Source: a virus. Taken from it: 64,000 nucleotides of DNA. The stretch covers positions 1 to 64,000 of the IMG/VR virus record IMGVR_UViG_3300028034_000051. One strand, written 5' to 3'. The notes under the pieces were generated by a model, which was not told the DNA's origin, did no database searches, and saw only the letters and a program-made list of their open reading frames with translations. Made by a program: the position numbers and the translations under genes. Shown here piece by piece: positions 32,635 to 40,546 of the stretch; the stretch's first letter is position 1; the number at the start of each line of letters is the position of its first letter.

Positions 32635-34623
32635 TTATATAGCCTCCTTCAGCTCTTCACGCTCAACTCTTAGTTCCTTATCTTGCTTGCTAACTATTAA
32701 GCTAATAAGCTGACTATTAACATCTATCAACTCGGTAACACTCTCACGATTGTCGATGAAGATTGGAGCTTGGAATTGGTGATGCTTCGACAAAGTATTA
32801 ATAATATCTAATCCAACATTGATGCAGGCCCCATTGTTCAAGCCTGTGCCATAAGGAACTCCTTGGTATAATGTCTGGCATACTTCTTTCAATCCTCCAT
32901 TAATCTGCTCTTCAAATAATTTGAAATGAGCGTGATCAAACTCATCATTAATCTTCTCTTCCAACATGTTAACTTTGCACCTGGTGAACTCTTCGCAAAG
33001 ATACATCTGCTCTTCCATCTTGCTATATTCAGCTGCAAGTTCTTTCTCCTTAGCTTTGAGTTCTTCGATTCGCTCTTGGGCCTTCTCATACTGCTCAATG
33101 TCATTCAGCTTGCTCTGTAGCTCATCTATCTGCTCCTCTATACCATCTACTTCTTTCTCGATAGCTCTAATCTTCTGGAACCTATCTCGCTTCAATCCTT
33201 CGATGTCCTGCTTAATTTGCTCTTTCTCTTCGAGCTTCTCTTGGTATGTATCTGACTCTTGGTAAGCCTTGGCTTTTTCTTTCAAGCTCTCGATTTCTTT
33301 CTTGATCTGCTCTGCTTTCTCGTTGCAATCTGTTTTCTGGTCCTCTAATGACTCAATCCCTTCTCTTAATCTTTTATTCTCTGACATGAGCTTTTCACTC
33401 TTCTGCTTGATCTGCTTGCCTTCAGCATTAATGCTTTCTAGAGTGTCTGACTTCTCTTGATTGAAATCTGCTCTTGCCTTATCTCTAGCTTCCTGTAATT
33501 GCTCCTGAGGGATATCCTGCCCGCAAGTAGGACAAACCTCTTTCTGGTCAAAATCAAACTCTCTGTCATCGACCTCATACCATTTCTCTCGAAGTTTTTC
33601 AGCTTTCTCTTCTAACTCTTCAATCTTAGAATCATTATCTGCTTCATCTTCAGCTTTAGAACTTATTTCACGCTCCAAAGCCCTGAATTCATCTCGTGCC
33701 TTCTCCAATTCATCCTTCTTAGCTTCTATCTTATCCTCAAATTCAGCTCGATGATTATTCTTGATATTCAACAATTCAGTCTCTATTTCAGCAAGTCTCT
33801 TTTGCTTCTCAGCGACTTCACCACCACTTTCAATCCTGTTAATCTGCTGCTCTTTCTGCTTCTTCTCCTGCTCCAGGTCCGCAATTTTCAGTGTTATCTC
33901 TTTCTTATCGAGATCTGAAATATCCGGCAATCCCTGGGTCACTTCATCTATTCGGACCGGTAGCTTGTCTAATTGTCTGTTAATCTCTTTTTTCTTAGCT
34001 GCTACTACTTTCTTGTGATCCTCTAGGCTTCGCTCTTCTAGAATATCCTGTAATTTCTCAAGCTGACTATTAGAATCTATCACCTCCTGATCATCAACGT
34101 CTCCACAGACTTCAAGCAATATTTCACGTCTATCTTGCCAATGCAGCTGTTCATTGAAGTAGCTCGGATTAGTTAATAGTTTGAAAATATCTTCATCGAT
34201 AATCTCGCTAATCCGCTGATCATACTCTGATTTCTTAACCGGTACCCCATTAAGAGCATAATCTGTAGTGTGTCCTGTGAACTTCTTTTCAGCTGATCCA
34301 CGCTTCTTGGTCCACTTTTCGTAGTAAGTCTTCTTAAGTGTTAGTTTGCTTCCATTGATTTCAAGAATTGCTTCTACTTCATGATCCAGGCCATGAATTA
34401 CTTCTCCAGACTCATTCAGAGTCTTGATATCAAATTTCTGAGTACTATTGTCTTTCGAGTCTTTGTCGAATAGTAACCAGGTGAACGAATCGAATAAAGT
34501 TGTTTTGCCTGCGCCATTATCTCCATACACCTTTACATTTGCCCCTCGAGTATCAAGACAAAATTCCTTGATACCTTTGAAGTTCTTAAGCTTAAGCTGA
34601 AGGAGCTTGATTTCTTTAGTCAT
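32635..34623 (-). CDS. SbcC/Rad50-like ATPase
   Basis: A 662-residue SMC-like protein. N-terminal Walker A YGDNGAGKTT (about 33-42), long coiled coils from about 180-360 and 375-555, a zinc-hook-type CPTCGQ near 365 and a C-terminal half with PIFIDNRESVTEL in the place of Walker B. Usual SbcC signature residues are partly altered at the C-terminus. Probably acts in DNA end processing with the RecT and MBL proteins; no SbcD nuclease gene is next to it. Confidence 0.85.
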   Translation of the reverse strand: MTKEIKLLQLKLKNFKGIKEFCLDTRGANVKVYGDNGAGKTTLFDSFTWLLFDKDSKDNSTQKFDIKTLNESGEVIHGLDHEVEAILEINGSKLTLKKTYYEKWTKKRGSAEKKFTGHTTDYALNGVPVKKSEYDQRISEIIDEDIFKLLTNPSYFNEQLHWQDRREILLEVCGDVDDQEVIDSNSQLEKLQDILEERSLEDHKKVVAAKKKEINRQLDKLPVRIDEVTQGLPDISDLDKKEITLKIADLEQEKKQKEQQINRIESGGEVAEKQKRLAEIETELLNIKNNHRAEFEDKIEAKKDELEKARDEFRALEREISSKAEDEADNDSKIEELEEKAEKLREKWYEVDDREFDFDQKEVCPTCGQDIPQEQLQEARDKARADFNQEKSDTLESINAEGKQIKQKSEKLMSENKRLREGIESLEDQKTDCNEKAEQIKKEIESLKEKAKAYQESDTYQEKLEEKEQIKQDIEGLKRDRFQKIRAIEKEVDGIEEQIDELQSKLNDIEQYEKAQERIEELKAKEKELAAEYSKMEEQMYLCEEFTRCKVNMLEEKINDEFDHAHFKLFEEQINGGLKEVCQTLYQGVPYGTGLNNGACINVGLDIINTLSKHHQFQAPIFIDNRESVTELIDVNSQLISLIVSKQDKELRVEREELKEAI

Positions 34624-34773
34624 CTATACCACCTCTCCTTGAAATTCAAGCCAACATTTATAACTACAGCAACATTCCCATTGATTATTAATATACTCTG
34701 GTACTCCTTCACCAGCATCAAAAGCAAATCCGCAATTAACACAAGTTTTTGTTGTTTCTTCTGTATCAACCAT
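34624..34773 (-). CDS. Small zinc-finger protein
   Basis: A 49-residue protein (ATG 34,773): CVNCGFAFDAGEGVPEY and CCCSYKCWLEF, four to six Cys for one zinc site. It exactly fills the gap between two genes, sharing the junction with each. Confidence 0.65.
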   Translation of the reverse strand: MVDTEETTKTCVNCGFAFDAGEGVPEYINNQWECCCSYKCWLEFQGEVV

Positions 34774-35199
34774 TTATACCGCCACCTTCTTATCTGTAAT
34801 TTCTTCTTTAGGACGCTGCTCGATTATTTCCCAAGTGTATGTTTGTCCTAAAAAGCTGATAACAAAAATATACTTAGTTCCTATTTCAGAATCTATCTTG
34901 ATCACACTCTCGATCTTCTCTCTACCTATTGGATAACCACACATTAGAATAAGCTTCTCCATAAACAACTCTTCATTTTCAACAGCTTGTCTCTTAGGAC
35001 CAAACAATTGATTAATGATGTATCCTTTCTTTTTGATCTCTTGCAACATTTCTTCAATATCAAATGATAATATATTACCTTCGATTACTTTGTTGAAACT
35101 CTTAACTCCAGCTTTAACTTGCATGTAATTAACGAATCTAACTGATGTTACTCTATCCATAATCTCTTGAGCACTTTCTAATCTTCTCGGTGTTTCCAT
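34774..35199 (-). CDS. Early protein of unknown function
   Basis: A 141-residue soluble protein (RLESAQEIMDRVTSVRFVNY, MLQEIKKKGYIINQLFGPKR, YIFVISFLGQTYTWEIIEQR). It is the first gene of the recombination operon. No domain is recognised. Confidence 0.7.
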   Translation of the reverse strand: METPRRLESAQEIMDRVTSVRFVNYMQVKAGVKSFNKVIEGNILSFDIEEMLQEIKKKGYIINQLFGPKRQAVENEELFMEKLILMCGYPIGREKIESVIKIDSEIGTKYIFVISFLGQTYTWEIIEQRPKEEITDKKVAV

Positions 35200-35241
35200 T
35201 GATAATCGACCTCCTATATGGTATAATTAAATATAAGTTAA

Positions 35242-35787
35242 TTAAATATTCTTTCTTGCAAGAGCTCCATTGCCGTGGAGCTTTTTTTCATTTCTAAGCC
35301 TAATCCTATCCAGTAATACTTCAAACGTCTCAGCAAATCTAATCATTGTAAACTGTACTCCTGGAGAAACATCATAGATCTGCTCTAATTCATCCATCAT
35401 TCTTTCAAACTCTTGCTCTGTCAAATCATCTCTGCTTGTCTTATTTGTTATACCCATTGTTAACAGTTTGTCTATTGCTTCTATACCTTCAACCATCTCT
35501 TCTCTTAACTTAGCCAATACTGCAATAGGGTTATCATTAGCTCCATCCATATAAGGCGCTGTAAATATATTAGAATCACATTCTTGACACCTTTCTATTG
35601 GTAGTCTCCAGCTCTGTAACTTCTTAACTGCTTTCTTGATCACTACATCTGGTATATCAATTTCTCTTCGTTCCATGCCTGAAACAGCACTCTTTGAGTA
35701 CCCTAATATTCTGCCTAACTCTGTCTGAGAAAGCCCTCTCTGCTTTCTAGTTTCCTTTAATACTGTTGCTACACACATCATTGTCAC
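35242..35787 (-). CDS. XRE-type helix-turn-helix regulator
   Basis: About 180 residues. The N-terminus is a clear XRE domain (LKETRKQRGLSQTELGRILG, YSKSAVSGMERREIDIPD). A following CQECDSN segment and helical C-terminus are unassigned. Starts at GTG 35,787 or ATG 35,781/35,778; GAGGTG favours the latter two. Probably an early regulator. Confidence 0.8.
   Translation of the reverse strand: MTMMCVATVLKETRKQRGLSQTELGRILGYSKSAVSGMERREIDIPDVVIKKAVKKLQSWRLPIERCQECDSNIFTAPYMDGANDNPIAVLAKLREEMVEGIEAIDKLLTMGITNKTSRDDLTEQEFERMMDELEQIYDVSPGVQFTMIRFAETFEVLLDRIRLRNEKKLHGNGALARKNI
35263..35288 (+). terminator. Plus-strand terminator-like hairpin at a gene end
   Basis: AGCTCC/GGAGCT stem with seven or so T residues on the plus strand, lying inside the 3' end of the minus-strand XRE gene. 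Similar in orientation to the one at 24,849-24,885. Confidence 0.5.
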
Positions 35788-35872
35788 CTCACTTTCAATT
35801 TGACATTAGCCTTGTCAATAACTTATAGATGTTACACCTCAATCTTGCTATAATTAACATAGAAGATAAAAA

Positions 35873-35953
35873 TTACATATTTGGATCACGTAAGAAATCT
35901 TGAAACTTTGGATAATGCACTACTAAATGCCACATCATCATATTCCAACTCAC
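35873..35953 (-). CDS. Possible 26-residue peptide
   Basis: From a GTG at 35,953 with GGGAGGTG upstream: SWNMMMWHLVVHYPKFQDFL then RDPNM. It fills an otherwise empty gap between an excisionase-like gene and the XRE gene. The good ribosome site supports it; the length makes it uncertain. Confidence 0.4.
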   Translation of the reverse strand: MSWNMMMWHLVVHYPKFQDFLRDPNM

Positions 35954-36006
35954 CTACTTCACCTCCCTTCAAAGCCTGTACACTTTCTTTCCGAGGTTAG
36001 TTCCCA

Positions 36007-36294
36007 CTAGCCCACAACTTTCATTCTTTCCTCAAAATCCTGTGTATCACTCGCTTCCTTGCTAATCCACTCAATCAGCTCTCGCTTTGGCAACAGCTTT
36101 CGATCTCCAATCATTAGATGCGGTATTCTATCCTGCTTGATTAGTTCATATATTGTAGCTTTGCTTACTCCTAACATTTCTTTTGCTTCTTTCACACTTA
36201 TCAGCTTCTGCTCAGTCTTTGGATCAGTTGAAGCATTCTTGACTTCTTCTCTGAGTAATCTTAGTTCTTGTAATATTTCCTCCATAACTCCCAT
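36007..36294 (-). CDS. Excisionase-family helix-turn-helix protein
   Basis: A 95-residue protein with a MerR/excisionase winged helix (LISVKEAKEMLGVSKATIYE, LIKQDRIPHLMIGDRKLLPK). It may act with the integrase in excision, or regulate early genes. The N-terminal about 30 residues form a short coiled coil. Confidence 0.82.
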   Translation of the reverse strand: MGVMEEILQELRLLREEVKNASTDPKTEQKLISVKEAKEMLGVSKATIYELIKQDRIPHLMIGDRKLLPKRELIEWISKEASDTQDFEERMKVVG

Positions 36295-36297
36295 TGC

Positions 36298-36462
36298 TTA
36301 TTCACCTCCTTGGTCCCAATTTATTTCATCATATCCCTTTCTTTCGAAAGTTTTGCCAATCTGCTCCTTGAAATCTTCAGCTGCATCTTCTCCAAGAGTC
36401 TCTTTCATGTCTTCATACATTGATCGTAATAAGCTATCTGATAGATCGTTATCCAGTACCAT
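36298..36462 (-). CDS. Small early protein
   Basis: A 54-residue acidic protein (ATG 36,462, AAGGAGGTGATG upstream): VLDNDLSDSLLRSMYEDMKE, DFKEQIGKTFERKGYDEINW. It overlaps the gene before it by 14 bases and ends four bases before the excisionase start. Function unknown. Confidence 0.6.
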   Translation of the reverse strand: MVLDNDLSDSLLRSMYEDMKETLGEDAAEDFKEQIGKTFERKGYDEINWDQGGE

Positions 36463-36634
36463 CACCTCCTTCGAAGTCTTGAAATATCCTCAGTAGATCA
36501 CAACCATCTGACTCAGCTTTCCGATTCATATAGAAATCATTAGCTTCCATTTCATTTTCAAAAACATGAACCTCATCATTGTAGATCACTATCCAATTAG
36601 CAGTTCCGACATCTGCATCATGCTCAATGAACAT
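36449..36634 (-). CDS. Small early protein
   Basis: A 61-residue protein (IEHDADVGTANWIVIYNDEV, HVFENEMEANDFYMNRKAES). The pattern resembles small one-domain phage proteins with a WIVxxNDExHxFExExEA core. The 5' leader carries the repeat at 36,650-36,678. Confidence 0.65.
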   Translation of the reverse strand: MFIEHDADVGTANWIVIYNDEVHVFENEMEANDFYMNRKAESDGCDLLRIFQDFEGGDGTG

Positions 36635-36649
36635 TATCTATTCTCCTTT

Positions 36650-36678
36650 CACGCTGATTCTGGTATTTCTGTGGGTTG
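36650..36678. repeat. 29-bp leader repeat, copy 1 (copy 2 at 37,157-37,185)
   Basis: CACGCTGATTCTGGTATTTC continued by TGTGGGTTG is present identically at 36,650-36,678 and 37,157-37,185. Each copy lies immediately upstream of the ribosome site of a small minus-strand gene, so it forms the 5' leader of both. Confidence 0.85.
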
Positions 36679-36732
36679 CAGGTCTTCTATTCCCTTCTCT
36701 CGAAAGTTTATCGTAGAAAGGAGGTGCAACCT

Positions 36733-36975
36733 ATGTTTGAATTCGACTTCGAAAAAGAATTTAACAAAGAAATTGCTAGTCATTTTGAAGATTTCATCAC
36801 ATTATCTAAGCAAATACCCATCTTATATGAAGAAAATCAAAAGTCAGTAGAACATTTTTCTGAACAAGCAATGCAAGAGTTTAGTGAACTTTATAGTAAA
36901 ATATGTGCCAATGTCTTAGAACAATACCACACTGATTTAATACACTTCTTAGAAGAAAAATTTGAAACTAAATAA
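36733..36975 (+). CDS. Lone plus-strand early protein
   Basis: An 80-residue helical protein from the ATG at 36,733 with AAAGGAGGTG seven bases upstream (FEFDFEKEFNKEIASHFEDF, FSEQAMQEFSELYSKICANV). The only plus-strand gene inside the early minus-strand operon. Function unknown. Confidence 0.65.
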   Translation: MFEFDFEKEFNKEIASHFEDFITLSKQIPILYEENQKSVEHFSEQAMQEFSELYSKICANVLEQYHTDLIHFLEEKFETK

Positions 36976-36980
36976 CATTC

Positions 36981-37013
36981 TAACTCTGTCTTAGCCCCAA
37001 CTAAGGCAGAGTT
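36981..37013. terminator. Bidirectional terminator between convergent small genes
   Basis: AACTCTGTCTTAG/CTAAGGCAGAGTT hairpin (36,982-37,013). It follows the plus-strand gene by six bases and contains the stop codon of the minus-strand gene that ends at 37,001. T tracts are weak on both sides. Confidence 0.5.
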
Positions 37014-37141
37014 ACTTCTACTTCTATATCTCTAAGTTCCTTTGTTAATCTCTCCAACTTGATTAAAGTTTCTCTTATTTCTTTGGTCTTCTCCTCCAAC
37101 TCCTTAACTGCTTCTGACTTAGACTTTACTTTTACTTTCAT
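37001..37141 (-). CDS. Small coiled-coil protein
   Basis: A 46-residue protein (ATG 37,141, GAGGAGGTGAG upstream): KVKVKSKSEAVKELEEKTKE, IRETLIKLERLTKELRDIEV. Heptad pattern predicts a coiled coil. It directly follows the Cro-like gene and has the 29-bp leader repeat. Confidence 0.6.
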   Translation of the reverse strand: MKVKVKSKSEAVKELEEKTKEIRETLIKLERLTKELRDIEVEVTLP

Positions 37142-37156
37142 ACTCTCTCACCTCCT

Positions 37157-37185
37157 CACGCTGATTCTGGTATTTCTGTGGGTTG
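37157..37185. repeat. 29-bp leader repeat, copy 2
   Basis: Identical to 36,650-36,678; it lies upstream of the coiled-coil gene at 37,001-37,141, just 3' of the palindrome at 37,187-37,207. Confidence 0.85.
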
Positions 37186-37186
37186 T

Positions 37187-37207
37187 ATTGACTATAAAGT
37201 AGTCAAT
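37187..37207. promoter_or_regulatory. Perfect 21-bp palindrome, candidate operator
   Basis: ATTGACTA-TAAAG-TAGTCAAT: two perfect 8-base arms around five bases. It lies just after the Cro-like gene and before the leader repeat. There is no T tract after it, so it is more like an operator or RNA stem than a terminator. Confidence 0.6.
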
Positions 37208-37218
37208 AAGTTACTTGT

Positions 37219-37431
37219 TTAAGCTGTTTTGTCTATTTCTGGGACATTAGTGTTCAAAAAAATATCTTTTCCTAATAAATCCATCATCCTAACAAAAAGC
37301 TCAAAAGAAGGGTTTTTGCCAGATTCTATATTAGCATAATGAGAACGGCTTATCTCTAAAAGGTCAGCCATTTCTTCCTGAGTCATATCTAAATCATCTC
37401 TAACTTTCTTTAATATATCTCCTACATCCAT
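37219..37431 (-). CDS. Cro-like XRE regulator
   Basis: A 70-residue protein that is almost only a helix-turn-helix (LKKVRDDLDMTQEEMADLLE, ISRSHYANIESGKNPSFELF). Transcribed divergently from the repressor, as in a classic lysogeny switch. First gene of the minus-strand lytic operon. Confidence 0.9.
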   Translation of the reverse strand: MDVGDILKKVRDDLDMTQEEMADLLEISRSHYANIESGKNPSFELFVRMMDLLGKDIFLNTNVPEIDKTA

Positions 37432-37462
37432 GAAAAGCCCTCCTTTCTCTTAACTTACTATT

Positions 37463-37491
37463 ATTATAGTTTATTTTCGGGACATTGTCAA
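37463..37491 (-). promoter_or_regulatory. Lytic promoter for the Cro-like gene with operator in the spacer
   Basis: Minus strand TTGACA (37,486-37,491), 17-base spacer, TATAAT (37,463-37,468): consensus sigma-70 promoter. The spacer is filled by GTTTATTTTCGGGACATT (from 37,469), which recurs at 37,528 and, less well, at 37,231, so binding there would block transcription. Confidence 0.88.
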
Positions 37492-37527
37492 GTTTAAAAA
37501 CAAAAAAAGTCGATAATCAGAACAAAA

Positions 37528-37557
37528 GTTTATTTTAAGGACATTATATTATATAAT
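37528..37557 (+). promoter_or_regulatory. Lysogeny promoter and second operator
   Basis: GTTTATTTTAAGGACATT (37,528-37,545) repeats the operator at 37,469. A TATAAT -10 box follows at 37,552-37,557 with a weak -35 (TTTATT, 37,529-37,534) inside the operator. It drives the repressor gene at 37,586. Confidence 0.78.
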
Positions 37558-37585
37558 AGAACCGAGTTAAAGGAGGTAGTTTAAA

Positions 37586-37981
37586 TTGGAATTTGGCAAA
37601 AGGCTAAAAAAACTAAGAAAAGAATCAAAATTAACTCAGCAAGAATTGGCCGATAAATTAAATATAAAAAGATCTACGCTAGCCGGCTACGAATCAGGTA
37701 AACAACCATCATACGAAACTCTAGTTAAACTTTCTGATATATTTAATGTCTCAGTAGACTATATACTAGGAGACACAGACGAACGTAAAAAAGCAGATCA
37801 CATCAAAGCTGCACTATCAGATGATCCAGAACTACTTGAGTTCTGGGATGAGATGAATGAAAGAGAAGATCTTAGAATGTATTTCAAGAAATGCAGTGAA
37901 CTTAGCCCTGAAACAATCAAAAAGCTCATTCATATCTCCAAAGTTTTCGAGGAAGAAGAAAGAGAGCGACATGGAGGATGA
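37586..37981 (+). CDS. XRE-family prophage repressor
   Basis: A 131-residue protein from a TTG start with AAAGGAGG nine bases upstream. N-terminal helix-turn-helix (LKKLRKESKLTQQELADKLN, IKRSTLAGYESGKQPSYETL, VDYILGDTDE), C-terminal helical domain. It overlaps the ImmA/IrrE protease by four bases; this protease/repressor pairing controls induction as in ICEBs1-type switches. Confidence 0.92.
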   Translation: MEFGKRLKKLRKESKLTQQELADKLNIKRSTLAGYESGKQPSYETLVKLSDIFNVSVDYILGDTDERKKADHIKAALSDDPELLEFWDEMNEREDLRMYFKKCSELSPETIKKLIHISKVFEEEERERHGG

Positions 37982-38298
37982 GCTTGGCTAAATCTCTGGG
38001 CTTACCTAGCAATTTAGACAAGCTACATGAATGGGCTAGTTTACATAATATTTACATTGCTACAGAAAACTTTGATCTAGAACTTTGGGGATATGCAACT
38101 AAATCTGACTACGATTCATATTTAGTGTTAATTAACAATCGTCTTTGTTATGAAATGCAACAAAAAGTATTAATGCATGAACTAGTACATATTCTAAAAC
38201 ATTCTCCAGGAAGTCATCCTATCTACAAGGATCAGTATGACATCGAAAAAGAAGCAGATGAATTAGCTGAAAAGATTATCAAAGATGCAAGTGGTTGA
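37978..38298 (+). CDS. ImmA/IrrE-family metallopeptidase
   Basis: A 106-residue protein with the zinc motif VLMHELVHILKHSPGSH (His67, Glu68, His71) and a downstream EKEADELAEKII. It is coupled to the upstream repressor gene by a four-base overlap, so it probably cleaves that repressor on induction. Confidence 0.93.
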   Translation: MSLAKSLGLPSNLDKLHEWASLHNIYIATENFDLELWGYATKSDYDSYLVLINNRLCYEMQQKVLMHELVHILKHSPGSHPIYKDQYDIEKEADELAEKIIKDASG

Positions 38299-38360
38299 TT
38301 TTTTATTTTGCTTTGCTCAGAAATATTTAGTAATATGACTAAATTAAGGAGGTGGTTTTA

Positions 38361-39140
38361 ATTAAGTGTACTAAATGTGGTCAAGAAATAAATGATAATT
38401 CTAAATTTTGTCAGTATTGTGGCGCTAGACTTTATAGCACTAAAAATAATAATGAAAAATGGTACCAAAAAAAGGGTTGGATTATTGCATTATTATTTTT
38501 GTTTTTTCCTGCTGGTTTATTTTTAATGTGGAAATCAAATAAATTTAATAAAACAACTAAAATATTGGTTGCCATATTTTTTGTCTTTATGTTTATTATT
38601 ACTCCTGCTAGCCAAGAAAAGCAAAATATTAATCAAGCAAATAAAACAACAGTAGAAAACAAATCAAAAACTAATAAAAAGTCTACTTTGAATAAAGTTA
38701 ATAATAAAAATCATAAAGTCAACCCAACCGATATGACAATAGATGAGTATACTACTTATTTAGTTAATAATACAATAGGCAAAACTACTAACATGGGTAA
38801 TACTACTTTAATAAAACACACATATTCTAAAAATGATAACGAATTATTTTTAGAGTTATACGCTAATGAAAACTTTAGTTCAAATATGACTCGAAGAGGG
38901 ATCATTATGGATAGTAAAGATATATTTAAAAAATTCTTCAATGACCGAAAAGATGTACGTAGTTTAGTACTTGGATGGTACTTAACTTTAGTTGACCAAA
39001 GAGGAAATGAAAAACTAAGCAGAGTGTTATTAATAGATATGACTAAAAGCAACGCTAACACTATTAATTGGAGTAATGTAATAACTGACAATATACCTGT
39101 AATCGCTAACCATTATTGGGTTCATCCTGCTTTAAAATAA
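38361..39140 (+). CDS. Zinc-ribbon membrane protein with extracytoplasmic domain
   Basis: About 259 residues. The start is probably an ATT at 38,361 (SD AAGGAGG eight bases upstream); the GTG at 38,352 lies inside the ribosome site. It begins KCTKCGQEINDNSKFCQYCG (zinc ribbon), followed by two membrane segments (about 41-58 and 67-80) and a secreted domain of about 175 residues (DEYTTYLVNNTIGKTTN, ...LVLGWYLTLVDQRGN). It sits in the lysogenically expressed operon between protease and integrase, a usual place for superinfection-exclusion genes, but the function is unproven. Confidence 0.8.
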   Translation: MKCTKCGQEINDNSKFCQYCGARLYSTKNNNEKWYQKKGWIIALLFLFFPAGLFLMWKSNKFNKTTKILVAIFFVFMFIITPASQEKQNINQANKTTVENKSKTNKKSTLNKVNNKNHKVNPTDMTIDEYTTYLVNNTIGKTTNMGNTTLIKHTYSKNDNELFLELYANENFSSNMTRRGIIMDSKDIFKKFFNDRKDVRSLVLGWYLTLVDQRGNEKLSRVLLIDMTKSNANTINWSNVITDNIPVIANHYWVHPALK

Positions 39141-39176
39141 TAAAAAATGGTTGATCTCATGAAAAAAACAGGTAAT

Positions 39177-39205
39177 AGACCTCATTTCAGAGGTTTTCTT
39201 TTTAA
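39177..39205 (+). terminator. Terminator after the zinc-ribbon gene
   Basis: ACCTC/GAGGT hairpin (39,179-39,194) with TTTTCTTTTT on the plus strand. It separates the lysogeny operon from the integrase. Confidence 0.7.
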
Positions 39206-39264
39206 CTTTAAATCGAACATACATTCTTTACTTGACGCCGTAATTTGTAAAGGAGATGATATTC

Positions 39265-40407
39265 ATGGCTCACTTAAGAAAAAGAGGTGACAACTGGCAG
39301 ATTACAATCGAAGTTGGTCGTGATCCAGTCACAGGTAAACGAGAAAGAATCTATGAGACAGTCAAGGGAACTAAGAAGGAAGCAAGGAAGCGTATGCATG
39401 AACTAGCTTATCAAGTCGAAAACGGAACTTATGTAGAACCATCAGAATTAACTATGAAGGAATTTATGCTTAAATGGTATGAAGACTATTGCAAAAATAA
39501 TCTTGCCCCTTCTACGCAAGAATACTATGAGATGATCATCAATAGTCACTACATTCCTCTACTAGGTAATATTAAAATATCTGATCTTAAGCCAATGCAT
39601 ATTCAAAGCTATATTACAGAGAAGTTGAATAATGGCAGATTAGACGGTAAAGAAGGTGGTCTTTCTAGAAAATCAGTTAAGCGGCACTATACAGTCTTGA
39701 ATCAAATACTAAAATATGCTGTAAAGTTACAAGTGATTGATAGAAATCCAGCTGACCCAATAAGCCCACCTACTCCTAATAAGCCTGAAATACAAGCTAT
39801 GACCCACGAAGAGCTTAGTGAACTGTTAGAACATGTAGAAGGTTGGTTATATGATTTTATCTATATAGCATCCTTCACAGGCGCTAGAAGAGGTGAATTA
39901 TTAGCATTAAGATGGAAAGACGTAAACTTTAAAGAAAAGAAAATACAAATCAAACAGAGTGCATCTAAATTATCTGGAGGTAGATTAGTTTTTAGAGAGC
40001 CAAAAACAAATTCAAGTATTAGACCTATCGATATCGATGAAGACATTATCAAAATATTGAAACGTCGCAATAAAAAACAAAAAGAAGATAGATTGAGATT
40101 AGGCGAAAATTACAATAATGAATATGATTTAATATTTGTAAAAGAAAACGGAAATCCTTATTTCCCTGATTATGCTACAAAACAATTTAAAAAAGCCGTT
40201 AGGAAACTTGGTTTAGAAGAATATCGATTACATGATCTGCGGCATACCCATGCTACACTTATGTTGCAAGCTGGAGTTCATCCTAAAATAGTCCAGGAGC
40301 GTCTTGGGCATTCTTCTATTACTCAAACTCTTGACACTTACTCTCATGTAATTCCATCTATGCAAAAAGAGGCCGTCCAAAAACTAAAAAATAGCTTAAA
40401 AAAGTAA
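39265..40407 (+). CDS. int: Tyrosine integrase
   Basis: About 380 residues from the ATG at 39,265 (AAAGGAGATG upstream). N-terminal arm-binding domain (HLRKRGDNWQITIEVGRDPV), SAM-like core-binding domain (about 60-160), and catalytic domain with R (SFTGARRGELLALRWKDV), HxxR (LHDLRHTHATLML), H (RLGHSSITQTL) and Tyr (DTYSHVI). It integrates into tRNA-Val: the tRNA fragment is 95 bases downstream. Confidence 0.96.
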   Translation: MAHLRKRGDNWQITIEVGRDPVTGKRERIYETVKGTKKEARKRMHELAYQVENGTYVEPSELTMKEFMLKWYEDYCKNNLAPSTQEYYEMIINSHYIPLLGNIKISDLKPMHIQSYITEKLNNGRLDGKEGGLSRKSVKRHYTVLNQILKYAVKLQVIDRNPADPISPPTPNKPEIQAMTHEELSELLEHVEGWLYDFIYIASFTGARRGELLALRWKDVNFKEKKIQIKQSASKLSGGRLVFREPKTNSSIRPIDIDEDIIKILKRRNKKQKEDRLRLGENYNNEYDLIFVKENGNPYFPDYATKQFKKAVRKLGLEEYRLHDLRHTHATLMLQAGVHPKIVQERLGHSSITQTLDTYSHVIPSMQKEAVQKLKNSLKK

Positions 40408-40443
40408 GTTGGGCGACAAAATGGCGACATTTTATTCTGTCAA

Positions 40444-40481
40444 TAAAAAAAGGGTTAAGAGCAAAAACACTCTTAACCCTT
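40444..40481 (-). terminator. Terminator downstream of tRNA-Val fragment
   Basis: AAGGGTTAAGAG/CTCTTAACCCTT perfect 12-base stem with eight-base loop (40,450-40,481), followed on the minus strand by six T residues. It would stop transcription of the tRNA gene and also helps to insulate the integrase end. Confidence 0.85.
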
Positions 40482-40501
40482 GATATTATAAGCTTCATAA
40501 G

Positions 40502-40546
40502 TGGTGCGGACAGATGGGATCGAACCATCGGCCTCCACGATGTCAA
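40502..40546 (-). other. tRNA-Val(GAC) 3' fragment, attachment-site core
   Basis: Minus strand reads TTGACAT anticodon loop, CGTGG stem, AGGCC variable loop, GATGG-TTCGATC-CCATC T-arm, TGTCCGC acceptor and ACCA. The 5' half is absent: upstream is AT-rich phage DNA. This is the leftover/duplicated att core produced by integration into a tRNA-Val gene. Confidence 0.9.

Noticed and set aside
32889-33460. Several long open frames antisense or alternative to the SbcC-like gene
   Set aside because: They are shadows of the repetitive coiled-coil coding sequence and lack ribosome sites.
40502-40546. Functional tRNA-Val gene
   Set aside because: The 5' half (acceptor 5' strand, D-arm, anticodon stem 5' side) is missing; only the 3' part is present.
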